Positions 45,368-58,100 of a stretch of 64,000 nt of DNA are shown piece by piece. The stretch is from NCBI GenBank assembly GCA_965153455.1, contig OZ234496.1:18530304-18594303 (forward strand). Reading direction: 5' to 3'. Numbering within the stretch: the first letter of the stretch is position 1; each line of letters begins with the position of its first letter. The translations under genes were made by a program, and so were the position numbers. The notes under the pieces were generated by a model. That model saw only the letters and a program-made list of their open reading frames with translations, was not told where the DNA came from and ran no database searches. Origin of the DNA: Sphagnum compactum. Lineage: Eukaryota; Bryophyta; Sphagnopsida; Sphagnales.

Positions 45368-46235
45368 ATGAAAGCTTTTGACGCAGGTTGCGGCGATCAG
45401 GAGTTTGCGCAAGTGTTCGTAAAGGATGAATTCCATGAGAGTTTCGAAGCGCCAAAATTCACGACTTTACTGCGCCGGAGGAACCGATCGATCCTGATGC
45501 CTGGTTCAGTGCCAAGGCAGGTAAGCTCTCAAGTTTTGTTTCTAAAGTCTCGCCTCTGAAAGGTTCTGAAAAGAGGCAGCAGTGGTTCTCAGTACTGCTG
45601 TGATGAAACACTCAGCCACGCTTGTCGACAAACATCATGTCTCGTCTCTTGTCATGGCGGCACATCATCTCCCTGATGAGAATTTCTAAGCCTTGATGCG
45701 TAAACGGGCAAAAGCTGTGAGCATTTCCATATGGTTTGTTCATGTGATCGGTTGAAAGAAAAAAATTGACAGACCCTGTATGTGCAGGTATGACTAGGAA
45801 AGAAGAAGCTAGGATTCAAGAATATGAGAGCTTCTTGCAAAACCCTAAAACCCAGAAGGTAGTTATCTTCCTACATACCCCTGCATTCTCTTTTGCTTCT
45901 ATTGCTTCCAACACTCTATCTTCCTACATTCTCTTTTCCTTCTATTGCTTCCAGCATTCTATCTTCCTACATTCTCTTTCCTTCCATTGCTTCCAGCAGC
46001 TTATCCATGCAGTGCACTAATTTATATATGTAGACAACAGATCCTGTTTCATCTGGGCTTCTGACATGATGCCCCTAAACCCTAAACCCTTCTGACATGA
46101 CAATCTTGTGAGCAGATTTTGGTGCTAGTGCAGAAGAAAACTGTGATCATGGATTCTCACAAGACTGCATCTGGAAGCATGCTTCAAGCTCCTGACAATT
46201 TTTCTGCAGCTAAGAAGGCTCTCATCTCTTCCAGT
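45368..46235 (+). pseudogene. TPX2-like (Aurora-A binding) N-terminal exons, frameshifted
   Basis: An ATG at 45368 opens MKAFDAGCGDQEFAQVFVKD, then FHESFEAPKF. One base appears to be missing near 45460, and the adjacent frame continues HDFTAPEEPIDPDAWFSAKAG. The pattern aromatic-E/D-APxFxDF ... AWF is that of the TPX2 N-terminus, which binds and activates Aurora kinase on spindles. Exon A ends at GGCAG|GTAAGC (45520). Exon B is 45788-45858 (MTRKEEARIQEYESFLQNPKTQK), phase-compatible and flanked by TGTGCAG and GTAGTT. Exon C starts at 46116 after GAGCAG with ILVLVQKKTVIMDSHKTASG. Later TPX2 exons are not found. It could be a truncated pseudogene, or a live gene with a sequencing error. Confidence 0.55.
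46073..46089 (-). repeat. Interstitial telomere-type motif
   Basis: CCCTAAACCCTAAACCC inside the intron between exons B and C of the TPX2-like gene; a further AAACCCTAAAACCC lies at the end of exon B. Confidence 0.7.
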
Positions 46236-47280
46236 AGGCCATGTTGTTTGCTTGCATTCACCATCTCTAGTCTCAAAATTGTTCACAATGTCCATCCCTT
46301 CAGTTCATGTTGGTCAACCCAGGATTAGTGACGAGTTCTAATGCATTTTAAGCTAACCAGCCCCACTTAGGTAGTGGTGGTTCTTAGTTATGCTTGCTCC
46401 ATGGAGCTTAGATCAGACCATTCTTCTACACTAAGAATCATCAGCAGTTGCAATTTTTCTTCGGTTTGCTAAAGAAATATGTTGCAGTTAGAGCAGCATA
46501 GATTTTTTCAGTTAGCTGCAATCTACAAGTGTCTTTCATGTAGCAGCCAGCTTAGGGAGTATCAGGGGGGCATGACTGCAACAGTGGCAACCATTTTAAT
46601 ACAGGCATTCCATGTGCTTCAAGTTACTCTTAACTTCACTCTGCCAATGGTGAAGGATTCTGTTGGTGAGGGCAATGTAGTGCTGAACGACTTTAGGAGG
46701 CAGAAACATGCCTCCCAAATGTAAAATTGGAAGAAGTGGAGGCTGTACTGGTGCTAGTGCAGCGCAGATAGGAAGGAATTGAAGAACTAAGATACTGGAA
46801 ATTTTCATCAAGCATAATCTGGCACAGGTCAGGAGGGCCCCTTGTACAGGTGACAGTGGGAATTTTCTGTCACTGGATCCAAATCTCAGGATCCTCAAGC
46901 AAGATGCACTTGGGAATGTATCAGGAATCTGGGTGTTGCTTGCAACAATGGCCTCCCTGCATGTTGGTCTATTCAAGTATTGCTGAGGAGGAACTGTCTG
47001 GAAATCTCATGCATGGATTGAACAGTACTAATGGATTTCTGGTTGATGTGCTGGTGAACATCCTCTCACTGGGCATGCACAGACTCTGGCAATTTCATTG
47101 GGAGTTGCAAGTGTCAATGCTAGTTTTAAAGGGTGACGAGGAGAAACATTGCCAGCTACTGAGACAGGGATTCTTCTCTTATGAAGAATCAGACACTGGC
47201 TGCCAGTCAATGGATATGTATATAGTGAACAGCACCAAAGATGGGTTTGGAGGAGATCATGAATATTGCTCTTGAGAAAA
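46236..47280 (+). other. Transcript-like stretch with unassigned ORF
   Basis: Moderate GC DNA after exon C. A 141-codon plus frame lies at 46850-47275, and a second frame over 46850-46990 is also open. Neither has a domain I can name or continues the TPX2-like protein. It could be a 3' part of the same transcription unit. Confidence 0.3.
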
Positions 47281-49539
47281 TTATGGAGCTCATGCTCATG
47301 CTCACTGTTGTGATTTGCAGCACAGCTTTCAACTAGTCACAAGGGGTCTAATATCCAAAAGATAAAAGAACCTTTACAGCATTGCTAGCCTTGCGAAGAC
47401 TACTGTGTTACAGTAGCCTTACTGTGCTTCCCACATCTGTTGAAGCAAATTGTTGCCTACAAAATTGACCAGTTCTTTGTCAATCTGCAATGCTAATGAC
47501 CTCACTACCCCACCCAATTGATTTTCAAAATGTAATAAGCCTCACTATTTTTATGATGATATGATCTCTACAGCTGCAACATACAAAAGAATTTCATGCA
47601 TATGGCAAATTTGCATGTGCTGTTTGAACTGTGACATTGTGATAATGTTGAAGCACCAAAAACTATTGAAATAAAGCTCTCCAAGAGACAAAATAATTCA
47701 TGCTCTTTTGTGGCACTTGTGGGAATTTGATTTTCAACATTTTCCTTCAATCAATTTGATGAAACCACTTACATTCAAGCAACTTACCTTGTTTTGAAAT
47801 TTCATGCATCCTCTTGTCATTTCTATATACCATCAAAATGGTCTTGTATTTCTTCTTACAAGAAAGCCAAGAATGGTTGAAACCATAAATTGTAGAAACC
47901 ATGTGAGCTTCAAATTTGATCCATGAATTTTGACCTATGATAGAAATCAAACAAGGCATCAAGAATCATTTACAAATTATAGCAACAAATTTGATATGTT
48001 TTTATTTGTGATTGGTAAGAAAAAAAATGCCTACAACTTGAAAAGAAAAGTGAGAAAAAAATCCAACAAGTAAAGAGTTGATGGAAATAAAGAAATCTTG
48101 AAAATAGAAAGAGCAAAAAAATTTCAACAAGTAAGAAGTTGATAGAAATAGAAAATACATTCTATTTTTTCAACTTGTGATGACATAAATCATTGGTGTA
48201 GGCTTCTTTTCTTTCCTCAAAGGATTGAGCTTTAATTCTACTAAGGAATAGGAATAGTTGGGGCGGGGAAGGAGTAAAGCCAAGGCTTTAATTGCAATTG
48301 TACTTTTGCAAAATCACAAAAAAATTAAAAAAACATTCCTTCCTATTTGACACTCTTGGAAAATTCTTCATCCATTTATCTTCAAATATCAATCAAAGTG
48401 TCCACCTCAAAAAAATTCCACTTCACATCATTGCCTTTTTCTTCATCAAATTCTAAAAAGAAGTCTTCCTTCTTAGTAGCCACCCTTTTTGGTTTCTTTC
48501 CTTTGCCACCCACATTGGTTGGCCACCCCTTCTTTTTTGATATAGGTTGGCTGAATTCTTCTTTTGAGCGGATTAGAATCCATTTTCAAAAAACATTTCT
48601 ATTGTAGTTAAAAACTAGCTTAAAATATGAATATTTAGATGATATTGCAAGTAACATTTTTTTTCAATTTCAATTTCAAATTATGACGCTATGAGACATA
48701 TAAAAAATATCACAAAAAAATTTCTTTAAATAAAAATGCTTAAAAGGGCTTTAAAAATAATTACAATTTTTGAGATTTTAAAAAGCCCATAACATAATAA
48801 ATTAAAATTACATTCCATTCATTCAATGGAATGTAATTTTAAAAACATAATTCATCCAATATCCCAAAGTTTCAAACACATAAAACTAACACATTGTAAG
48901 ATAAAAGTTCATATCCATGATTTTGTAGGTGTGACAAAAAGTTTGGGCAAAAATTCAAAAGTCCATTACTTATTGGCTATCCATGATTTTGATTTGATTT
49001 TTTCATTCTTGAAAGGTTGATTAGAATAGCTTTAAATAAGTGAGTCCTTTTTTTATTATTCTATCAATGATTTTTTTAAAAAACATTCTTGTATATAGGG
49101 AATACATGAAAAACTGCCATTGTGACATCCATATAAGGTCAGTATAGTGTGCAAACACCTTTTTGTGATCTACATAATCTTTCTTATTTTATCCACAAAA
49201 TCTAAATGTTGTGAGATTGCTCTCCAAGAAATTTTACATCCTTTTCACTACAATGGATTTTCATATTTGAAGGTTGGGAATTCTTTCTTTCTAGTTCAAA
49301 TGCACTACAATTGGACATTTTCAAAGATGGTCCATGGTTTGAAAACGTAACAAACATATCTTGGAAATTTTGATTTCACCCTTGTGATTGTGAATAATCT
49401 CCATGATCAATGGCTCGACAAAAATGTGAAAAACACTTAACAACAAATTGCACTATCCATGAACAACTTTAATGTGACAAGGTCCAATAACTTGAAGAAC
49501 ATTAAAAAATGATTAAGGGAAGAAACATGATCCCTTTTT
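47281..49539. other. AT-rich intergenic, no gene recognised
   Basis: An AAAAAGTGAG / CAACAAGTAAAGAGTTGAT block near 48040-48085 is partly repeated near 48105-48145. No other structure seen. Confidence 0.5.
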
Positions 49540-50160
49540 ACTATGGTGTTTAGGTTTTTAGGGGTAGTAATTTTGTGGGGGGAACCACCAAAAACTCCCT
49601 CCATTTTTACTAGTTAAAAAATTAAAAGAAAGACATAAGTTTTTTTCTCCAATAATGTTTAAACCTTGAGGGATAATAATTTTGTGGGGAAGCCACCAAA
49701 AAGTCCTCCACTTTGGTTTTTCAAAAAAACCAAAAAAACCTAGTTATCCTTAAGCATTAAAGGGCAACAATTTTGTAAGGGAGCTTTTGAAACTTTCCCC
49801 TAGTTTTCATTCTTTTTTAAAGAATAAAAAATTATTTTTTCATGATTACATTTAGGCTTTAAATGAACAATTTTGTTGAGAGGGGGGGGGGGGGGGGGGG
49901 GGGGGGGACCAAAAAGTCCATCCCATTTTACTTTTCAAAAGAAGTAAGAAGAAAAAAATGATCCCTTTTTGTAGGCCTCAAGGAGTAGCAATTTGTGAGG
50001 GTTTCCATTCAAAATTCCTCCAACTTTATTTTTCAGAAAAAAGGAAAAGAAATATTTATTATTATTGTGTTTAAGCCTTAAAGGGCAATACTTTTATGAG
50101 GAGCCACAAAACTTCCCTCCAATTTTATCTTTAAAAATAATAAACATCAATAAAATATCA
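49540..50160 (+). repeat. Six-copy tandem repeat, period about 95-115 bp
   Basis: Units start near 49546, 49660, 49754, 49850, 49970 and 50071. Each has a TTTARGCYTTAAGGG-like head, GGGCAATAATTTTGTGAGGG, CCACCAAAAASTCCCTCC and an A-rich tail. The copies are well diverged. No coding frame spans them. Confidence 0.82.
49882..49907 (+). repeat. Poly-G tract
   Basis: Twenty-six consecutive G residues within the fourth unit of the tandem array, at the place where other units carry a short G-run (GTGGGGGG). Confidence 0.9.
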
Positions 50161-52257
50161 AAAATCAACGTAAGATTATCTGGGAACCCATGGGCCCTTG
50201 CTATTTTCAAATTAGGCCCACCTCTTTGAGGTAGGCCTGAAAAAATACCCAAACAATATTATCCACAACTTTCCATGTAGGATTCCAACCAGTTTTTTCA
50301 TCCAAAGTCATTTGTTTGGGCTTAGGCCCTAAACTACCCTAGTGTAAACCCAAATTGACCACCTTTCATAGTTTGGACCAATGATGAATTTTAGATTTGT
50401 GTGGTCCCAAACCCAAGCCATCTAATGTAAATTGCCCTTAAGACTAAGAATTTTGTGAAAACTAGATCCATCATTGGGACCTTATTCCAGCTGTGATGAA
50501 TTGCATTATAATAATAGTGTTGGGCACAATGGTGCAAAACAAACTATTTAATCACATCTCTTTACATAATCAATTACACAACCACATTTTCCATTCCCAT
50601 CAAACATGGCTCTCTCCAATTCTCTTCCAAATTAAAAGCATATAATTAATATTAAATGTTGTTTCCATCACCTCACGATGAAATGTTTAACTTGCATTTA
50701 AGGATTCAACAAAAGAACATGTCTTCCAAAATTGCAAAAACCAAACCTCAACATGTAATTCAACTTGCCTTACCAAAGCTCTATGCCCTTCCAATTCCAT
50801 CACTTGTCTTGGTAATAACTTTCAAACAAGCAATATTCATGATATTGCAATTCTTTGTAATTTTCAAATTCTAGTTGCGATTAAATCAAGGTAGAATCAT
50901 TCATTTTATTAATTGTTCTTTCAAGTTTGGCAATGTAATCTTCTCCTTTTGAAGTCATGCTAGCTAGGCTTTTATATCTTCAAGATACTTTACTTAGATG
51001 ATTTCCTTCTCTTTCTTCATTTGTTGGGTCACTTCCAACTCTTGCAAAGTAATCTTAAGTGTTGTATTCCCCTTCTCCATGTTCTCTTTTCATTCATTTG
51101 ACAATCTTCCCATCCAAAGTGGTCTTAAAACTTTTGCATTGCTTTCCAAATCTCAACCAACCACATTACCCTTTCCAATTTCATCTTAGAATTATTTAGC
51201 TCCATCATTTTTTAATAGTACTCGATTATTTAGCCAAATTTGGCTACCGACTAGATATGAAAGTTTTAAAAAATCAGAATCCTTCTATATTCTTGGCTAC
51301 TTACTGGAACTTATCATAAAAGTTTGGTGATTTGAATTTTTTTTTCAAAATTTGACAAATTTGGGCCATTTTTTCCCATGGAAAATCCTTTGTATAGGTC
51401 AAAATCATATTTTTCAGGTTGAAATTTGGCGACATTTCATCCCCAAAAAAAAACACTGATACTTGCACTTGGTTAAAACACATTGAATTCTAAGAACAAA
51501 ATTTGATACTTCAAATAAATTCCTTTCATAGTTTGAAACAAAGTAGAGTTGAACCAACAAGGTGTTTTGTTGAATGATAGAACAAAAACATGTGATGCCA
51601 CAAAAAACAAGAGTTCAAAATTCGACATTCTATCCTCTTGTGTTTACTCAAATCTTCCTTATATAACCTTTTGTCATACTAATAATTATAATAATATCTA
51701 ATACATAAACTCACTACAATGTATAAATTTAGCACTCAAGTGCTTCAAATTCAAAGAAAACATTTGTACAAGACACATGTCAATATGTAATGAAGGACAA
51801 CCCATGTTTCAAGTGCAATAAGTCCAACAAGGTTTACATCATTACAAAAACATATATTTTTCATCCCTAACATTTCAACTACACTAGTTGTATATTCTAT
51901 GTACCTACCACTATGGTTTGGTGTTAAATCATTCTCAAAAGGGAAAGCCAAAATAAATAATAAATCATAGAAGTAACTTTGCCAAAAAAACAACAAAATT
52001 GAATGTCCGACCACTTTTAAAGGAACAATTTTCATAGCCATCAATTTAACACTATTAATTACAAAATAGTTGTGTTTATTATGTAATTACTCTTGAATTT
52101 CAAATTCTTTGAAATATTAAAAATGGGGTTGTTGGATTTAGTATTTTGTTGAAAAACATAAATATTTCAACAAAATTTGCTAATTCCAAGTGGTGGAATG
52201 GTAGTCAGTTTTATTGGACTAAAATCATAAACTATGTTCATTTGACTTACCATACAT
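50161..52257. other. AT-rich intergenic with a dispersed repeat
   Basis: Contains the partner (51295-51450) of the dispersed repeat at 30575-30731. The rest has no recognised genes; reading frames of 60-97 codons are AT-driven. Confidence 0.5.
51295..51450 (+). repeat. Dispersed repeat, copy related to 30575-30731
   Basis: Starts GGCTACTTACTGGAACTTAT and ends near GAAATTTGGCGACATTTC; inverted relative to the other copy. Confidence 0.6.
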
Positions 52258-52399
52258 TACTACAAAAGTGCGGTGTAGTTCACTAGCCTAAATCACTATG
52301 GGACCTTAAAAGTGAAATAAGTTCATTACATTTTACTGATTTCACTATAATATCACTATGTAATATCATGTTTCATTACTAGTTAACATAATTCACTAT

Positions 52400-54430
52400 T
52401 ATAATTCACTGTACTAAATAGGTTTATTTCTATTTTTAAAAAATATTCTATATATGCTACTTTATGATATACCTTATATTATTTTAAACTACTTTAGTTA
52501 TTCTAATTTATACCTTATGTTATTATAAATTATTATAGGCTATTATAAATTATTGTACCCTAAACTATTATACATTATTTTACCTTAAAGTATCTTAATT
52601 AACTTATTATAAGCTTTTAAGTTATTCTAAATTAAATTATTCAATTAACCTTAGGCTATACCTTAAGTTATTTTATTTTTAGTTAATATAGGTTATTTTA
52701 TAATTATAATTTAAGTTATTCAAGGTCATTCTACTTTATGTTATTATAGATTTTTTATCCTAAGTATAATAACTTAAAATAATTTAAAATAAAATATAAT
52801 GACTTAAAATAAAATAATTTAGAATAAAAAATAATAACCTATGAAAAATAATTTAAAATACCCTAAAATATAATAATTATTAAATAGCCTATGATATTAT
52901 AACATAAAATATCCAATAATAATTTATAATAGAACAATCACCAATAGTCGTGATATAACATATAATAACCAACAATAACTTTTAATATAATAACAATCAA
53001 TAACCATTAATAAGCACCAATATCCACCAATAGAATATCCATCAATATTCATTAATAGAATAACCATTAATAGTCATTAATATAATAACCATTAATAAGC
53101 ACCAATATCCACCAATAGAATATCCATCAATATTCATTAATAGAATAACCATTAATAGTCATTAATATAATAACCATTAATAAGCACCAATATCCACCAA
53201 TAAAATATCCATCAATAGTCATTAATAGAATAACCACTAATAGTCATTAATATAAGAATCATTAATAAGCATCAATATCCACCAATAAAATATCCATCAA
53301 TAGTCATTACTAGAATAACCATCAATAGTCATTAATAGAACAAACACTAATAACCATTAATAGAATAACCATTAATAACCATTGATAGAATAGCCACCAA
53401 TAGCCACCAATAGCCATTAATATAATAGCCACCAATATTTACCAATAAAATAACCACCAATAGCCATTAATATAGTAGCCACCAACAGCCACCAATAGAA
53501 TAACCTTTAATAGCCATTAATATAATAACTTCCAATAGCCATCAATAGAATAGCCACCGATAGCCATTAATATAATAACCACCAATAGCCATAAATAGAG
53601 TAGCCACCAATAGCCATTAATATAATAGCCATCAATAGAATAGCCACAATAGCCATTAATATAATAACCACCAATAGCCATCAATAGAATAACCACAATA
53701 GCCATTAATATAATAATCACCAATAGCCATTAATAGAATAACCATCAATAACCACTAATAGAATAGCCACCAATAGCCATTAATAGAATAGCCATCAATA
53801 GGCACAATATAATATCTACTAAAAGCCATTAATAGAATAGCCACCAACAACCATTAATAGAATAACCACTAATAGCCACTAATAGCCACCAATAGAATAG
53901 GTACCAATAGCCATTAATAATCACTAATAGCCATATATTAGAATTGTTTAGGATTGCCAAAAATAATTTAAAATGAAATAATTTATAATAAACAAAAGTA
54001 ACTTAAGGTGAATTAGCCTACAATAACCTAGAATTGCCAATAATAACATAAGGTGAAATAACTTTCAATAACCAAAAGTAACCAATAGTAATCTCACATA
54101 ATAAAAAATAACGTAAGATGAAATAACTTATAATAACCAAAAGTAACTTATTATAGCTGTAAGTGGCCTAAGTGCAATAATTTAGAATAACCAAAAATAA
54201 CATAGAATAGCTAAAAAAACTTATAATAATAGAAAATAGCTTAATGTGAAATAAGTTAAAATAGCCAAAAATAACCTAGAATAACTAAAAATAGCCTAAG
54301 GTGAAATAGCCAAAAATAGCCAAAAGTAATTAAAACTAACCATAAATAGCCGTAAATAATGTAGGGTGAAATAATTTAAATTAATGAAAAATAACCATAT
54401 AATAATTGAAAGTAGTTTAGCATAGGTAGT
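52400..54430. repeat. AATAGCC/AATAACC minisatellite domain
   Basis: The core, 52930-53940, consists of alternating words such as AATAGCCACC, AATAGCCATT and AATATAATAACC, dozens of copies with a basic step of about 10-12 bases and higher-order repeats. For example the block containing AAGCACCAATATCC recurs at about 53097 and 53182. To the left (52430-52750) the complementary TTATT/GGCTAT words dominate, and to the right (53940-54420) AATAACCTAAGGTGAAATA words, so the domain is partly an inverted repeat. Confidence 0.85.
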
Positions 54431-54704
54431 ATTATTATATTAACAAAAATCTTATCCATTTATAAAACTCATTTTTTTCAAAAGAATGGTCATTGAAATG
54501 TTATTGAATAATGATAATCAACTTTTTTTTGTTCAAATGATTTTACACTTTTATGTACATTATTGATTTTTAAAAAAAAATAAATTCGAATCATTTCATT
54601 TGAATAAAATTTCAATAAGATATGAATTTTCAAAATTTATGTTTTTGTAATGTTTAAAATGAAGTATTGATAAATAGAATGTAATGTAACATATTATTGC
54701 AACA

Positions 54705-54800
54705 AGTGGGGTGGCTTGATAGTAGGGGTGATTGCCTCCATTTTAAAGGTCAAAGGATCAAACCTTGTAAATGGTGTTGTGTGTGGTCAACAATGGTAAG
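54705..54800 (+). repeat. Possible tRNA-derived SINE
   Basis: GGTGGCTTGATAGTAGG (A-box like) and, about 50 bases later, AAAGGATCAAACCTTG (B-box like), followed downstream by AGGTTAGGTTAAAAACC. Same order of landmarks as the minus-strand copy at 35030-35145. It lies inside the CACTA-like element. Confidence 0.42.
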
Positions 54801-55195
54801 TTGACCGAATATTTTCCTATCTAGTTCCTTAGAATAGACACCTAGGTTGATTACATGGCCTACCTATATAGGTTAGGTTAAAAACCTAACCTAAGTAGTG
54901 ACATGTGTCAATAAATCATGGGTTGAAAATCATGATAATATTATATATTAAATAATTTAATTTTAATTGATTTCCATGTTGGTTAGTTAATTAACTACGA
55001 AGTAAATGGCTTAGTAAATTTGTATTTCACTTGAAAATAATCTTATTTCATTAAGTACTAGTGAAACAAATCATTGTCCGTAACAACTGGTCCCTGTTCA
55101 CTAGGGGGTTAATCAATTTCACCAGGTGAAAATGTCCAAATTCATTCAAAATCTAATGAAAGCCAAAATGAACTAGGACGCATTTTGGTGTAGTG

Positions 55196-58100
55196 ATAAA
55201 ACTAGGTATGTTCAATAATGTTCATTTTAGGCATACAATTGGACATTATTAATTACACATAGATTATGTGGTGCCTATGGAACAATTGTAATTATAGTGG
55301 CATGACTAAATCAATCTAACTATGAGATGGATGTCAATGTTTCAACATGCATGAAATGAAATGTGCCAATTTTGCTGTTTTGTGCAAAGTGTATACCATG
55401 ATGCCCCAATAATCTTTCGAAACATTAGAAGTCAAAGAAAATTTCTAAATTAATTGAAATTATGAAACAAAAAATCATGAATTATATAAATAATTCATTA
55501 AATAGCTATATAACAAGAAATTTTTAATATTTAAAAATTAATTTAATTATGAAAATTAATTTAATGAATTAAACAAAATAATGAGATCATATATATGAAA
55601 TTACATAAGTATATAAATATATATTGTAATGTGTTAGATTCAAAATACATAGCATATGAGAACTGATATTTATGTGACAATGTTAGTTGTCACGATGTGA
55701 AGTTTTGAATATGGTTAAGGAATCAATTTAAAGGTTGTGAAATTTCATCTTGTGATTTGTGATCAAGGTTGGATTGACACAACGAGTTTTGAACATACCA
55801 TACCAACCTTTTTCTTTTTAGCAAACTTGTGAAAATTTTGAAGTTTAGAAAATAAAATCAATTGTGAATTCCTATTATAATTTGCCAAATTTGGTCACAC
55901 CTTAAAAGAAATTTCATATTTTGTTAATTTCATGGACACATTTTTAGTGTTAGGGAAGGTTATTTCTTTTGTCACCATTAATGGTAATGTTTTTCAAATG
56001 ATATTCGTGTTACCTCACAAAAGTTTTTAAAAACATAGCACCAAACAATTGATATATATTGGGAAAATTCCCCCTTGTAATTGGTAGATATTGGTATTGG
56101 GTTTTTTTTAAATAAAAAATCATATGAATCCAATCTTGGATTGGGTCAAATGGTGGTTTTTTGTTAATATAAGGTGAATACATGGTATTGGTACTAGTAT
56201 AAAACATATATGTGTTTGGTATTACCCTAAGTCCCACACTTGGCTGGGTGAAAACATGGTGCGGTGGACCAAAAATGGCACATGCAAAAGTCCACACAAG
56301 AATACATAGTTTTTTCTATCCCTTTTTTAGCCCTCTCACAATTCCAACATTTTCGTTATATTCATTTTTGAAAGTTCATAACTTTTTAATAAATGCTTCA
56401 ATCACCTTGGTCTATAACTTATTTTCTTCCTATATAATTCTACTATAATGGTTAATATCAAAGTGGGCTTGTTTTTACATTTCATTTATTTATTTAATTT
56501 TTAATCATACTTATGTCTAAATAAGAAAATTGCATTAGATGTTCATCATGCCTTGGGCCTTATTGAATGTGATTATTGGTTCCACACCATTCTTCATATT
56601 AATAATATAAACATATTGTTCCTAGATAATTTTTTCCAATTCTTCATTTTTATGTCCATTATGAACTTTTAAAGATATTTCAATTTAGAGCGCACATGAA
56701 AATAAAATAAAATATTTTTTCTCAAAATTTGGTTTCCACGTGTCATATATAATATGTTTGATCAACTCATGTGATTGAAATTTATGACATAATTTATTTT
56801 TAGTGAAAACAAAGTCCACATAATTTGTTACATGACACATTTGTTGCTTTAAAATTCCAAAAACATTATGCAACCAATTTTTATTACAAAAATGTTCTAT
56901 GAATTTCACTACTTACATAAACTACCATACATATTTGAGTCCAAACCATAAAATATCAATCCAATTATCATGTAACATTCTATTAAATTTCATTTCTTGA
57001 AACAATAGTGTTTGTGATGTTCATTTTGGTACAGCGCATTGTGCTTTCACCCGACTATTAATGGTATAAAGTTAATATTACCTCGTACCATACATGATTG
57101 GTTTTTCTAAAAATATCAACATTAATATAATATTGTATATTTACTACATATCGCTAGTATACATATTAATCCAATGTATTGGTTTAGGTAATTGAACAAT
57201 TCTAAATTAGTTATAGAACTCCATAATTATGTGAGAATTCTTTAATTTTAATTTTGTGTAAAATTCCATACCGGTATAATCTTTAATTTGCATGATTGCA
57301 TAATGTGTACATGGAATTATACCTAATTTCAAACTAGACCTAAAGGTTTTTGAATTTGAATAAATGTGCCAAAATTGGAATTGCATGGTTTAAAATTGTA
57401 AAGAACCAAGCTCAAATCCACACCCAAAGAACTACCAAAAAACATTTAAATTTCAAACAAGGAGATCTGAAGGTTCTTTCAAAAGGAAGAACCAACCAAC
57501 ACTAATGTGGACTTTAAAGAATGAAGTTATTTTAAAAAATTTCCATATTTTAATAGATAGAATTTTGTGAAGGTTTTTACAAGCCCCTTCAAATTGAAAG
57601 ATTGGAAAAAAAATTTTCCTTTCATATATGAAAGGTGTCACGATTTTTCCCCTTTCACTAAAAGGTTAACAACAATAATAAGAAAAGGTAGTGAACGTGA
57701 ATAGTCTTGATGGATAAGGAACAATAATAATGTCCTATATATTATATAATTACGTACAAACTTATAAGGATGTGAATTGGAAAGGGGCCCAAATTGATAG
57801 ATATAATTGAATGGCAATGAAGGCTACAAATTTAAGGCTTTCAATCCATTGACTTATTCAAAATTGTCATTTGTAATTAAAACTAATGTTTATACTACAA
57901 TTATAAAGTAGGTAACTTACATTACAAATTGGATTGATGTGTTTATACAATATGCCAAAATCCAACATGTCTATATGACTACATGTACATCAAGATTTGT
58001 AATCATATTTGACACAAATTACTACACATGACTAGATGGCTATATATAACTTAGGGTTTCAATATTATGCACTACCATTTACAATGAAAGGATGAAAAAA

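Larger units (their letters stand above)
52258..55195. mobile_element. Probable non-autonomous CACTA (EnSpm) element
   Basis: The left end reads TACTACAAAAGTGCGGTGTA then GTTCACTAG; the right end complemented reads CACTACACCAAAATGCGTCC then TAGTTCATTTTG. CACTACAAAA-type termini are diagnostic of CACTA transposons, and the left C would have changed to T. TTCACTA occurs repeatedly in the first 200 bases, as expected of CACTA subterminal repeats. No transposase ORF is present. The interior is an AT-rich minisatellite and a possible nested SINE. A three-base target duplication was not confirmed (CAT versus ATA). Confidence 0.55.

Noticed and set aside
46850-47275. 141-codon ORF as the C-terminal part of the TPX2-like protein
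   Set aside because: No TPX2 C-terminal motif is visible and a second open frame overlaps it, so the link is not supported.
32416-49907. Poly-C and poly-G runs as functional G-quadruplex elements
   Set aside because: Only the runs themselves are seen; their length may be artefactual and nothing links them to a gene. Reported as repeats only.
53517-53723. Tyr/Gly/Ile repeat protein on the minus strand of the minisatellite
   Set aside because: It is a direct translation of the short tandem repeat, with no start context or conservation.
52400-54430. CRISPR-like array
   Set aside because: There are no constant repeats separated by unique spacers; the array is a degenerate AT-rich minisatellite in plant DNA.
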